NCBI GenBank assembly: GCA_046262415.1
Contig: JBHEMU010000136.1
Coordinates: 1-21,468, forward strand
DNA length: 21,468 nt
Source of the DNA: JACDAS01 sp046262415
GTDB taxonomy: Bacteria; Actinomycetota; Thermoleophilia; Gaiellales; Gaiellaceae
Direction of reading: 5' to 3'
The translations under genes were made by a program, and so were the position numbers. A model generated the notes under the pieces. That model made no database searches. It saw nothing but the letters and a program-made list of their open reading frames with translations, and had not been told where the DNA came from. Shown in pieces: positions 13,459 to 20,120 of the stretch; within the stretch, counting starts at the first letter, position 1; the number at the start of each line of letters is the position of its first letter.

Positions 13459-13857
13459 TCAGGCGGTGGAGGGCCCGGCCTCGGACTCTGGGGGCGGCGC
13501 GGCGGCGAGGGCCGCCTTCGCCGCCTCGGCGATCTGGCGGAAGGCGGCGGGATCGCTCACGGCCAAGTCGGCGAGGATCTTCCGGTCGAGCTCGATCTCG
13601 GCCTTGCGGCAGCCGGAGATGAACTGGTTGTACGAGAGCCCGTGCGCCCGCGCGCCGGCGTTGATGCGCATGATCCAGAGGCGCCGGAACGTGCGCTTGC
13701 GGTTCTTCCGGTCGCGATAGGCGTAGACGAGGGAGTGCTCGACCTGCTCCTTCGCGTACCGGTAGCTCGACTTCTTGAGCCCCCAATAGCCCTTCGCCTG
13801 CTCGAGGACCTTGCGCCGCTTCTTGCGCGCGTGGACCGATCGCTTGACTCGCGGCAT
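13459..13857 (-). CDS. rplT: 50S ribosomal protein L20
   Basis: A 132-residue protein matching L20 over its length: MPRVKRSVHARKKRRKVLEQ, AKGYWGLKKSSYRYAKEQVE, RKNRKRTFRRLWIMRINAGA and NQFISGCRKAEIELDRKILA. L20 binds 23S rRNA early in 50S assembly. In several bacteria it also represses its own operon by binding the infC or rpmI leader. An Ala/Pro-rich C-terminal tail of about 15 residues exceeds the usual length. It starts 6 bases after rpmI. Confidence 0.97.
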   Translation of the reverse strand: MPRVKRSVHARKKRRKVLEQAKGYWGLKKSSYRYAKEQVEHSLVYAYRDRKNRKRTFRRLWIMRINAGARAHGLSYNQFISGCRKAEIELDRKILADLAVSDPAAFRQIAEAAKAALAAAPPPESEAGPSTA

Positions 13858-13863
13858 GCCCGC

Positions 13864-14061
13864 TCAGCCCCTGCCGAGTTGCTTGTTCGCGACCTTCTCG
13901 TCGCCCGGCGCGAGGCCGGGCTCGTGCCGGAACCCCCGCTTACGCTTGGGCGACTTCCGCTCGAGGAGATGGCTCTTCATCGCCTTGCGGCGCAGCAGCT
14001 TGCCGGTCCCCGTGATCTTGAACCGCTTCTTCGCTCCGCTGTGGGTCTTCTGTTTCGGCAT
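13864..14061 (-). CDS. rpmI: 50S ribosomal protein L35
   Basis: A 65-residue protein with the L35 signature MPKQKTHSGAKKRFKITGTG and a basic core (LLRRKAMKSHLLERKSPKRK). The ATG at 14061 is preceded by AAGAGGAG with suitable spacing. The first 122 bases are also read in another frame as the end of infC, so this ribosome site lies inside infC. It is followed closely by rplT. Confidence 0.95.
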   Translation of the reverse strand: MPKQKTHSGAKKRFKITGTGKLLRRKAMKSHLLERKSPKRKRGFRHEPGLAPGDEKVANKQLGRG

Positions 14062-14701
14062 CGATCTCCTCTTTGGCACCGCCCGAAGGCGGCGCGGGCT
14101 TCCCGGGCTCCCGGACTCCGACCTCGTCGGCTCCCTCGGCTTCCTTCGCGACTCCGGCATTCTTGGTCGGACCCAGCACCATCACCATGTTCCGTCCATC
14201 GAGGAGGGGCGGCGACTCGACGAGGCCGATCTCCTTGACGTCCTCCGCCAGCCGCATCAGCAGGTCACGCCCGCGCTCCGGATGGGTCGTCTCGCGCCCG
14301 CGGAACATGATCGTCACCTTGACCTTCGCGCGCTGGTTGAGGAAGCGCTCGACGTGGCCCTTCTTGGTGTTGTAGTCGTGGATTCCGATCTTCGGCCTGA
14401 GCTTGATCTCCTTGACGTGGATCTGGGACTGGTGCTTGCGGGCGAGCTTGGCCTTCTGCTCCTGCTCGTAGCGGTACTTGCTGTGATCCATCACGCGCGC
14501 CACCGGCGGGTCCGCCTGCTGCGCGACGATGACCAGATCGAGCCCCTTGGAGTACGCGTGCTCCTGCGCTTCCTTCGTCGGCTTGATGCCCATCTGGCTG
14601 CCGTCCTCGTCGATCAGGCGCACACGTGACGCGCGGATCGACTCGTTCACCTGGTCCTGCTTGGCCGGACGGACCGGCTCGACGAATCTCCTGGGCCTCA
14701 A
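13940..14701 (-). CDS. infC: Translation initiation factor IF-3 with C-terminal extension
   Basis: A 253-residue reading frame. Residues 18-182 are a complete IF-3: the N-domain (NESIRASRVRLIDEDGSQMG), the linker and the C-domain (LRPKIGIHDYNTKKGHVERF, KVTIMFRGRE, GRNMVMVLGP). About 70 further residues, rich in Glu, Ala, Pro and Gln, run on to a TAA at 13940. The last 41 codons overlap rpmI in another frame. IF-3 binds the 30S subunit and checks initiation. TTG at 14701 is the best start, since no ATG lies before the domain; a GTG at codon 18 is the alternative. A strong AAGGAGG (14732-14726) lies about 25 bases upstream of the TTG, before a tiny frame that ends over it. Confidence 0.9.
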   Translation of the reverse strand: MRPRRFVEPVRPAKQDQVNESIRASRVRLIDEDGSQMGIKPTKEAQEHAYSKGLDLVIVAQQADPPVARVMDHSKYRYEQEQKAKLARKHQSQIHVKEIKLRPKIGIHDYNTKKGHVERFLNQRAKVKVTIMFRGRETTHPERGRDLLMRLAEDVKEIGLVESPPLLDGRNMVMVLGPTKNAGVAKEAEGADEVGVREPGKPAPPSGGAKEEIDAETEDPQRSEEAVQDHGDRQAAAPQGDEEPSPRAEVAQA

Positions 14702-14851
14702 CGGGCATTCACCAAGCTGTGCTGTCCTCCTTCGAAAGACGACGAGACCGCCGCAAGCAGCGGCCCGTTTCCTCGTCTGGTCGACTCGGGTGAACCTCCG
14801 CCGAGCTCACGGCTCCGGAGGTGAGGAACGGGTCCGCTCCTGCTTTCAGGC
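14702..14851 (-). ncRNA. Structured leader between thrS and infC, candidate autoregulatory RNA
   Basis: The 150 bases between the thrS stop and the infC start fold strongly on the minus strand. ACCTCCG/CGGAGGT (14822-14816 with 14800-14794) forms a 7-bp hairpin. Around it CCCGTTCCTC (14832-14823) pairs with GAGGAAACGGG (14774-14764) apart from one bulged A. Part of that second arm can instead join a downstream hairpin built on GACGAG/CTCGTC and GCCGC/GCGGC. Two exclusive structures are therefore possible just before the AAGGAGG ribosome site. L20- or IF-3-dependent leaders are known at this place in other bacteria. TAAGGT at the end of thrS (about 14862-14857) could be the -10 box of an internal promoter. 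Confidence 0.5.
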
Positions 14852-16750
14852 TCACACCTTAGCAACGTCGCGGAACTTGGCCACCAGCCCCTCGAGGTCG
14901 CTGGTGAACTGCGCGCCGCCGTGCTCCCGGACGGCCAGGGACTCGTCGCTCTCGCGGTCGCCGTAGGTGACGACGAACGGCACCTTCTCCAGCTCGGCGT
15001 CGCGAACCCGACGGCCGAGCGTCTCGCCGCGCTCGTCGACGTCCGCGCGGAAACCCTCCGCGGCGAGCCGCTCGCGCACGCGCTGGGCGTCGCCCCGGTG
15101 GGCCTCCCCCACCGGCAGCACACGCACCTGCACCGGCGTGAGCCAGAAGGGGAAGGCGCCTCCGTAGTGCTCCGTGAGGATGCCGATGAAGCGCTCGAGC
15201 GAACCGAGCAGGGCGCGGTGGATCACCACCGGGTGATGCTCGGCGTTGTCCGCGCCGACGTAGGTCAGGCCGAAGCGAATCGGCATCTGGTAGTCGAGCT
15301 GGATCGTGCCCATCTGCCAGGAGCGCCCGAGCGAGTCGGCGATGTGCAGGTCGATCTTCGGGCCGTAGAACGTCCCCTCGCCCTCGCTGACGACGTAGTC
15401 GATGCCGTGCCGGCGCAGCGCGGTCTCGAGCGCTCCCTCGGCGCGGTCCCACTGCTCGTCGCTGCCGAGCCGCTGCACCGGCCGAGTGGAGAGCTCCGCG
15501 CGGGGGACGAGGCCGAAGAGGTCGTAGAGGTACCGGACGAAGTCGATCATCGCGTCGATCTCGCCCTGGACCTGCTCCTCCGTGACGAAGACGTGCGCGT
15601 CGTCCTGGGTGATGTGCTTCACGCGCAGCAGGCCGTGCAGCGTCCCGCCCCGCTCGTCGCGGTGCAGGGTGGACGCCTCCGCGTACCGCAGCGGCAGCTC
15701 GCGGTAGGAGCGCAGCCGCGAGCCGAACAGCAGCATGTGCCCCGGGCAGTTCATCGGCTTGAGCGCCAGCGGCTGCTCGTCCTCGTGACCGCGCACGAAG
15801 AACATGTCCTGCTCGTAGTTCTCGTAGTGCCCCGAGGTGACGTACGTGTTGATGTCGTAGAGGAGCGGCGTCTTCACCTCGAGGTAGCCGCGCTTCAGGT
15901 TCTCGCGGCGGCGGAGGTCCTCGAGCGCGTTCCAGACGACCATGCCCTTGGGGTGCCAGAACGGCGAGCCCGGCGAGCTCTCCGCGAGGTGGAAGAGATC
16001 GAGCCGGGGCCCGAGCCGCCGGTGGTCCCGCTTTCGCGCCTCTTCCAGCCGCTCGAGGTGCGCCTCCAGGTCTGCCCGGGCGTAGAACGCGGTCCCGTAG
16101 ATCCGCGTCAGCTGCGTGTTCCGCTCGTCGCCGCGCCAGTAGGCGCCCGCGAGGCCCGTCAGCTTGACCGCCTTGATCGGCTTCGAGTCCTGCAGGTGCG
16201 GGCCCTTGCAGAGGTCGGTGAAGTCCCCCTGCGTGTACAGGGAGATCGGCCCCTCGGCGGTGTCCACGAGCTCCACCTTGTAGGTCTCTCCCTCCTCGGC
16301 GAAGCGCCGCCTCGCCTCGTCCGTCGGCACCTCCCGCCGCTCCCAGGCGCGGCCCTCCTCGAGCGCGCGGCCGATCTCGGCCTCGATCCGCTCGAGATCG
16401 CCCTCGCCGATCGGCTCGGGGAACTCGAAGTCGTAGTAGAAGCCGTGCTCGATCGGCGGCCCGATCGCGATCTTGACGCCCGGGTAGAGGCGGCGGACCG
16501 CCTCGGCGAGCAGATGCGCGGTCGAGTGGCGCAGCACGGCGAGCGCGTCCGGGTCGGCCGTGTCCCGCGTCGTCAGGATCTGGATCCGCTGGCCGTCCGA
16601 GAGCGGCAGGCGGAGGTCCTGGACATGGCCGTTCGAGCGCACCAGCACGGCCTGCTCGGCCAGCTTCGGCCCGATCGCGGCCGCCGCGTCGCGCCCCGTC
16701 GCCCCGTCGGGAAGTTCGAGATTCGAGCCGTCGGGAAGGATGACGCGCAT
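14852..16750 (-). CDS. thrS: Threonyl-tRNA synthetase
   Basis: A 632-residue protein, the normal length for bacterial ThrRS. It has an N-terminal TGS domain (about 1-60), the SAD editing domain with HSTAHLLAEAVRRLYPG, and the class II core. Core features are FWHPKGMVVWN (motif 1 region), MNCPGHMLLF with the zinc-binding Cys, and a motif 2 region reading STLHRDERGGTLHGLLRVKH then TQDDAHVF. The C-terminal anticodon-binding domain has PFWLTPVQVRVLPVGEAH. It attaches Thr to tRNA-Thr. It is the first gene of the operon thrS-infC-rpmI-rplT-spoU. The ATG at 16750 has no ribosome site; a TATCCT box 14 to 9 bases upstream implies a leader of two bases or none. Confidence 0.97.
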   Translation of the reverse strand: MRVILPDGSNLELPDGATGRDAAAAIGPKLAEQAVLVRSNGHVQDLRLPLSDGQRIQILTTRDTADPDALAVLRHSTAHLLAEAVRRLYPGVKIAIGPPIEHGFYYDFEFPEPIGEGDLERIEAEIGRALEEGRAWERREVPTDEARRRFAEEGETYKVELVDTAEGPISLYTQGDFTDLCKGPHLQDSKPIKAVKLTGLAGAYWRGDERNTQLTRIYGTAFYARADLEAHLERLEEARKRDHRRLGPRLDLFHLAESSPGSPFWHPKGMVVWNALEDLRRRENLKRGYLEVKTPLLYDINTYVTSGHYENYEQDMFFVRGHEDEQPLALKPMNCPGHMLLFGSRLRSYRELPLRYAEASTLHRDERGGTLHGLLRVKHITQDDAHVFVTEEQVQGEIDAMIDFVRYLYDLFGLVPRAELSTRPVQRLGSDEQWDRAEGALETALRRHGIDYVVSEGEGTFYGPKIDLHIADSLGRSWQMGTIQLDYQMPIRFGLTYVGADNAEHHPVVIHRALLGSLERFIGILTEHYGGAFPFWLTPVQVRVLPVGEAHRGDAQRVRERLAAEGFRADVDERGETLGRRVRDAELEKVPFVVTYGDRESDESLAVREHGGAQFTSDLEGLVAKFRDVAKV

Positions 16751-16871
16751 GAGAGAAGAGGATACTCAGCACCCCCGCGACGACGATCGCAACGAGGAAG
16801 TCGAGGGCTCGCCCGTCCCCGATCCCGAGGCCGAGGGCGGAGAAGCCGAAGACGACCCCGGAGCGGACTAG
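16740..16871 (+). CDS. Possible very acidic small protein divergent from thrS
   Basis: A frame from ATG at 16740 (or 16749) encodes a 43- or 40-residue peptide, about one third Asp plus Glu (TQHPRDDDRNEEVEGS, EAEGGEAEDDPGAD), with no hydrophobic segment. A GGAAGGA at 16733-16739 could be its ribosome site for the second ATG. The first codons lie inside thrS on the other strand and the frame crosses the thrS promoter. It ends inside the -10 box of the CBS gene. The composition could simply be a side effect of GC-rich sequence, so this is a weak call. Confidence 0.3.
   Translation: MTRMREEDTQHPRDDDRNEEVEGSPVPDPEAEGGEAEDDPGAD
16759..16764 (-). promoter_or_regulatory. -10 box of thrS operon
   Basis: TATCCT on the minus strand (16764-16759) lies 14 to 9 bases upstream of the thrS ATG and is the only good -10-like hexamer nearby. 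The mRNA would start about two bases before the start codon. There is no T-box-like leader. Confidence 0.5.
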
Positions 16872-16931
16872 ATTCGCCGTTTCCCGCTCGACACGAGCGG
16901 GTAGACGACCCGCATTCGACCGAGGAGGAAC
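16869..16931 (+). promoter_or_regulatory. Promoter and two-hairpin leader of CBS gene
   Basis: TAGATT (16869-16874) fits a -10 box, with transcription expected near 16881. The leader begins with a perfect 8-bp hairpin, CCCGCTCG/CGAGCGGG (16883-16890 and 16894-16901). Bases 16897-16902 (GCGGGT) can instead pair with ACCCGC (16908-16913). The two stems share bases and exclude each other. A strong ribosome site, GAGGAGGAA, follows at about 16921-16929. Confidence 0.5.
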
Positions 16932-16932
16932 G

Positions 16933-17349
16933 ATGGGAAAGACGATCCGTGAAGTGATGACCTCGACCCCGACCACGATCGCGGCGGACGAGCCGGTCAC
17001 CCGCGCCGCGCGGATGATGCGAGACGAGGATGTCGGCGTGGCGCCGATCGTGGACGGCGGCAAGCTGATCGGCACGGTCACCGACCGTGACATCGCCATC
17101 CGCATCGTCGCGGAGGGCAAGGATCCGGAGATCACGACGACCCGTGAGATCGCCTCGACCGATCTCGTCACGATCGACCCCCAGCAGGACCTGGACGAGG
17201 CCGTCGCCCTGATGGCGCGCCACCAGGTGCGCCGGCTGCCGGTGGTCGAGGAGGACGGGAAGCTCGTCGGGATCGTCGCCCAGGCGGACGTCGCTCGCGC
17301 GGGCGACGACGCGCAGACGGGCGAGGTCGTGCAGCAGATCTCGCAGTAG
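16933..17349 (+). CDS. Two-CBS-domain protein
   Basis: A 138-residue protein consisting of a CBS pair (Bateman module): CBS1 at about 8-60 (IREVMTSTPTTI, with LIGTVTDRDIAIRIVAEG) and CBS2 at about 70-125 (LMARHQVRRLPVVEEDGKLV). Such modules bind adenine nucleotides or similar ligands. The T-D-R-D and A-Q-A-D segments fit ribose/phosphate contact sites. There is no attached effector domain, so it may regulate a partner. It has a strong Shine-Dalgarno sequence, unlike the leaderless genes nearby, and a structured leader. The next gene starts 11 bases later, so they probably form an operon. Confidence 0.92.
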   Translation: MGKTIREVMTSTPTTIAADEPVTRAARMMRDEDVGVAPIVDGGKLIGTVTDRDIAIRIVAEGKDPEITTTREIASTDLVTIDPQQDLDEAVALMARHQVRRLPVVEEDGKLVGIVAQADVARAGDDAQTGEVVQQISQ

Positions 17350-17360
17350 GGGGGGTGGCG

Positions 17361-17585
17361 ATGCCGGGCGGGAAGAAGGCGAACGTCAAGAACGAGAAGC
17401 AGTACGAGACCCTGAAGGACAAGGGCATGTCGAAGGAGCGGGCGGCGAAGATCGCCAACTCGCCAGAGGCCTCGAGCCGGGGCGGCAAGAAGTCGGGCTC
17501 CTCGAGCTCGAGCCAGGGTGGCACGACCGCGCAGAAGCAGGCCGCCGGCCGCAAGGGCGGCAAGGCCGCCGCGCGCAAGAGCTAG
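17361..17585 (+). CDS. Small Lys/Gly/Ser-rich protein, DUF7218-like
   Basis: A 74-residue protein. The N-terminal half (NEKQYETLKDKGMSKERAAK, then IANSPEAS) resembles a widespread actinobacterial family whose members start V-K-[DN]-x-[EK]-Q-Y-E-x-L and continue G-x-S-K-E-[KR]-A-A-[KR]-I-[AS]-N (DUF7218-like, often annotated as plasmid-stabilisation or Rho-N-like). The C-terminal half is a disordered, basic Gly/Ser/Lys tail (GRKGGKAAARKS) suited to nucleic-acid binding. ATG at 17361 was chosen because AGGGGGGG lies 5 bases upstream; a GTG at 17355 is in frame. It follows the CBS gene closely. Function unknown. Confidence 0.75.
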   Translation: MPGGKKANVKNEKQYETLKDKGMSKERAAKIANSPEASSRGGKKSGSSSSSQGGTTAQKQAAGRKGGKAAARKS

Positions 17586-17597
17586 CTCAGGACCACG

Positions 17598-17643
17598 AAA
17601 AACGTCAGATCCGGTTGACCCGAGGGCCGACCGGATCTGACGT
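17598..17643 (-). terminator. Intrinsic terminator of the spermidine-synthase-like gene
   Basis: ACGTCAGATCCGGT (17602-17615) and ACCGGATCTGACGT (17630-17643) are perfectly complementary over 14 bp, and part of the 14-base interval can extend the stem. Read on the minus strand the hairpin is followed by TTTTT (17602-17598), the classical intrinsic terminator layout, 45 bases after the stop at 17688. On the plus strand no T-run follows, but the hairpin also lies 16 bases after the 17361-17585 gene and may slow that transcript. Confidence 0.9.
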
Positions 17644-17687
17644 CGGGATCCTATGGCGGAGCGCGCCGCGCTGTCAAGCGGGTGGAG

Positions 17688-19307
17688 CTACGACTGGTCG
17701 AGGAGCAGCGAATCGGTGGGCGCGTAGTCGTCCGTCAGCGTGGGAACGTCGTCGATTCGCACCGGCGCTTCCAGCCGGTTCCGGATCGCCCCGCTCAGGT
17801 CTGGCGCGGCCGGCGCGGCCGCCCGGATCCGGCGCCACCGCTCGACGAGGAACTGCTCGTTCGGAGCCGGACCCTCGCGAGCGACCAGGATCACGTTCAG
17901 CGTCACGTCCTCGAGCGAGTCCTTGCCGTCGGTGACGGGATGCACCGCCACGGTCGGGAAGACCGAGCGGTAGGTGCGGTAGACGGACCGGAAGAGCTTG
18001 GAGCCGTCGCCGCGGACGGTGCCGATCAGGTTCGTGACGATGACGCCGCCGGGGGCGAGGCGGCTCCGGGCCAGCTCGAGGAACTCCTGGGTCGTCATGT
18101 GGAAGGGAATCCCGTCGCCGAAGAACACGTCGAGCACGATCACGTCCCAGCGGCGGTCGTTCTCGGCCAGCCACCGGCGCCCGTCGCGGGCCGCGATCCG
18201 CAGGCGCGGGTGCTTCGGCACGGCGAAGAAGCGGTAGGCCACGTCGACGACGACGGGGTCGAGCTCGACCGCCTGGAGCCGGAGCGCCGGGAAGTCCCGC
18301 CAGACGCGCTTCGGCGCGGTGCCGCCGCCGAGGCCGATGAAGAGGACGTCCCGGGCGCGCGGGTTGTACGCGAAGCCGAGCTGGAGGTAGTCGGTGTAGT
18401 CCCATAGCGTCGCGAAGGGGTCGTCCAGGCTCATCGCGCTCTGGTAGGAGCTGTCGAAGCGGAGCGTCCGCTCCCCCTCGCCCTCGACGACGGCGAGCCG
18501 GTGGTACTGCGTGTCCTTCCGGAAGAGCACCTTCAGGCCGGTGTAGTCCTGCTGCGGCCCCTGGCCGACCTCCCCCCGGAGCCGGTAGACCGGCGACCAG
18601 TTCCGCGCGGCGACCCGCGACAGGGTCCCTCCCTGGGAGGGGGCGAGCTCCAGGGAGATCGTCGTCGCCGTCCCGAGCGCGAGCGCGGCGCAGGCGACGG
18701 CGAGCGGCAGCCGCTCGGCCACGGCGACGATTCCCGCGGCTGCGAAGAGCGTCGCCGCCGCCACCGCGAGCAACTGGTCGGTGCCGAGCTCCGGGATCAG
18801 CCAGAAAGCCGTCAGGAAGGTCCCGACGATGCTGCCCACCGTCGAGACGGAGAAGAGGCGCCCGGCCGTCCGGCCGAGGTTGGCGATCGCCGCCGCCCGC
18901 AGCCTGATCGCGATCGGCGTCACCGCCGCGAGCACGACGCTCGCCGGGCCGAACAGGGCCACCGAGGCGAGCAGCGGGTCGAGCCGCGGGCCCGGGTCCC
19001 AGGAGAGGATCGCCTCCAGCACGTGCTCGTCGAGGAGCGGGATCGCGAGCACGCAGCCGCCCCCGGCGAGGATCACCGAGATCAGCAGGCCGGGCACCGG
19101 CTTCCGGTCGGCGAGCGCGCCGCCCGCGAGGTACCCGAGCGAGAGCCCCGCCAGGACGACTCCGATCAGCGACCCCCAGACGTACAGCGAGTTCCCGAAG
19201 AAGGGCGAGAGCACGCGGCTCGCGGCGATCTCGACGCCGAGCAGGACCGCGCCCGCGAGGAAGACTGCGACGGTGATCGGGGCGCCACGGCGCTTCGAGG
19301 CATCCAT
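17688..19307 (-). CDS. Membrane-fused spermidine synthase-like protein
   Basis: A 539-residue protein. The N-terminal 210 residues hold about six or seven membrane helices (VAVFLAGAVLLGVEIAASRV, then SPFFGNSLYVWGSLIGV, and so on). The C-terminal half is a spermidine-synthase-type Rossmann domain with the SAM-like motif VLFIGLGGGTAPKRV, the acidic VELDPVVVDVA, AARDGRRWL and DVIVLDVFFGDGIPFHMTT. The Asp of the usual catalytic D-[AS] pair aligns with DVF. Such fused proteins are common in actinobacteria. Many do not make polyamines and their product is unknown. The ATG at 19307 follows GGAG at good spacing. It ends at a strong terminator and is transcribed alone, divergent from the PAS-LuxR gene. 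Confidence 0.88.
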   Translation of the reverse strand: MDASKRRGAPITVAVFLAGAVLLGVEIAASRVLSPFFGNSLYVWGSLIGVVLAGLSLGYLAGGALADRKPVPGLLISVILAGGGCVLAIPLLDEHVLEAILSWDPGPRLDPLLASVALFGPASVVLAAVTPIAIRLRAAAIANLGRTAGRLFSVSTVGSIVGTFLTAFWLIPELGTDQLLAVAAATLFAAAGIVAVAERLPLAVACAALALGTATTISLELAPSQGGTLSRVAARNWSPVYRLRGEVGQGPQQDYTGLKVLFRKDTQYHRLAVVEGEGERTLRFDSSYQSAMSLDDPFATLWDYTDYLQLGFAYNPRARDVLFIGLGGGTAPKRVWRDFPALRLQAVELDPVVVDVAYRFFAVPKHPRLRIAARDGRRWLAENDRRWDVIVLDVFFGDGIPFHMTTQEFLELARSRLAPGGVIVTNLIGTVRGDGSKLFRSVYRTYRSVFPTVAVHPVTDGKDSLEDVTLNVILVAREGPAPNEQFLVERWRRIRAAAPAAPDLSGAIRNRLEAPVRIDDVPTLTDDYAPTDSLLLDQS

Positions 19308-19394
19308 GCGCGCTCCAGGGTAGTCACGCGGGCTCTGTCCGCGCCGGTCCGGGAGAATCCGCCCACGGCCGAAAAGGAGTACGTTGTCCAGGGC

Positions 19395-20021
19395 ATGCGA
19401 CATGACCTCGAGGAGAACGGGGACCGAGCAAGCTCGACGGGCGCGCCGGTCGAGGTCCTCGATCCCCTGCTCAGCCGCGCGGGTCTCGTCCTCTTCCGCC
19501 TCGATCGCCGGGGGGCCCTGGTCTCGTTCAAGGGGCCCGTCGAGCGTCTCTTCGGCTTCAGCCCGGAGGAGTGGCTCGACCTCGACCCCGATGCGTACTT
19601 CGCGAACGGGGGTCTGGACACGGTCCGCCACGAGATCAGGCGCAAGCTGCGCGGCGAGGCGGAGTTCTCCGCCTACGTCGTCGAGATGAGGACGAAGGAC
19701 GGACGGCGGATCCCCGTGAAGGTGACGTCGATTCCGGTCGTCGAGGGGGACGAGGTCGTCGGCGTGGAAGGGCTGATCCAGGCGGTCGACCAGGCCGTCC
19801 CCGCGGAACCAGCGCTCACCCCGCTGACGCGACGGCAGCACGAGGTGCTGCGCCTGCTCGCCGAAGGCGTGCGGCCGAAGGAGATCGCAACACGTCTGGG
19901 GATGTCGGAGCCGACCGCCCGCAACCACGTCCGCGCGATCTTCCGGGCGCTCGACGCGCACTCTCAGCTGGAAGCCGTCGTGAAGGCGATCAGGTTGCAG
20001 CTCGTCGACGTCGACGCCTGA
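19395..20021 (+). CDS. PAS-LuxR transcriptional regulator
   Basis: A 208-residue protein. A PAS domain occupies about residues 22-132 (LSRAGLVLFRLDRRGALVSF, FGFSPEEWLDLDP, and DGRRIPVKVTSIPVVEGDEV). A LuxR-type helix-turn-helix follows (LTRRQHEVLRLLAEGVRPKE, then IATRLGMSEPTARNHVRAIF). It has no receiver domain, so its input should be a ligand, redox or light signal sensed by PAS, or a partner protein. It may act on neighbouring genes. It is next to the REC-EAL gene in the same direction. TACGTT at -15 to -10 from the ATG implies a very short leader; AAAAGGAG is too far upstream to serve this ATG. Confidence 0.9.
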   Translation: MRHDLEENGDRASSTGAPVEVLDPLLSRAGLVLFRLDRRGALVSFKGPVERLFGFSPEEWLDLDPDAYFANGGLDTVRHEIRRKLRGEAEFSAYVVEMRTKDGRRIPVKVTSIPVVEGDEVVGVEGLIQAVDQAVPAEPALTPLTRRQHEVLRLLAEGVRPKEIATRLGMSEPTARNHVRAIFRALDAHSQLEAVVKAIRLQLVDVDA

Positions 20022-20057
20022 CGCTCGCGTTTCCTCGCAAATAGCGAATTTTGATCA

Positions 20058-20087
20058 TTGCGTGTGCGTGCTCTGTCGCACTACCGT
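20058..20087 (+). promoter_or_regulatory. Candidate promoter of REC-EAL gene
   Basis: TTGCGT (20058-20063) and TACCGT (20082-20087) are 18 bases apart. Transcription would start near 20094, ruling out a TTG start at 20058 and favouring GTG at 20121 or ATG at 20161. Just upstream lies an AT-rich patch (20038-20057) bordered by CGCAA and TTGCG, a possible regulator site. Confidence 0.45.
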
Positions 20088-20120
20088 TGTCGCGCCAGAA
20101 TCCAGCGTCGGGGGGCGAGG

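Noticed and set aside
16748..16900. Minus-strand frame that reads like a membrane helix upstream of thrS
   Set aside because: It has no plausible start or stop of its own, runs out of frame into thrS and crosses the thrS promoter. The hydrophobic look is a mirror effect of acidic codons on the other strand.
14921..16957. 678-codon plus-strand frame opposite thrS
   Set aside because: It is the antisense shadow of thrS, rich in Arg/Leu/Val/Glu with no family motif.
18501..19394. N-terminal extension of the PAS-LuxR frame upstream of 19395
   Set aside because: It overlaps the spermidine-synthase-like gene on the other strand and is Arg/Glu/Asp-rich shadow sequence; the PAS domain starts shortly after 19395.
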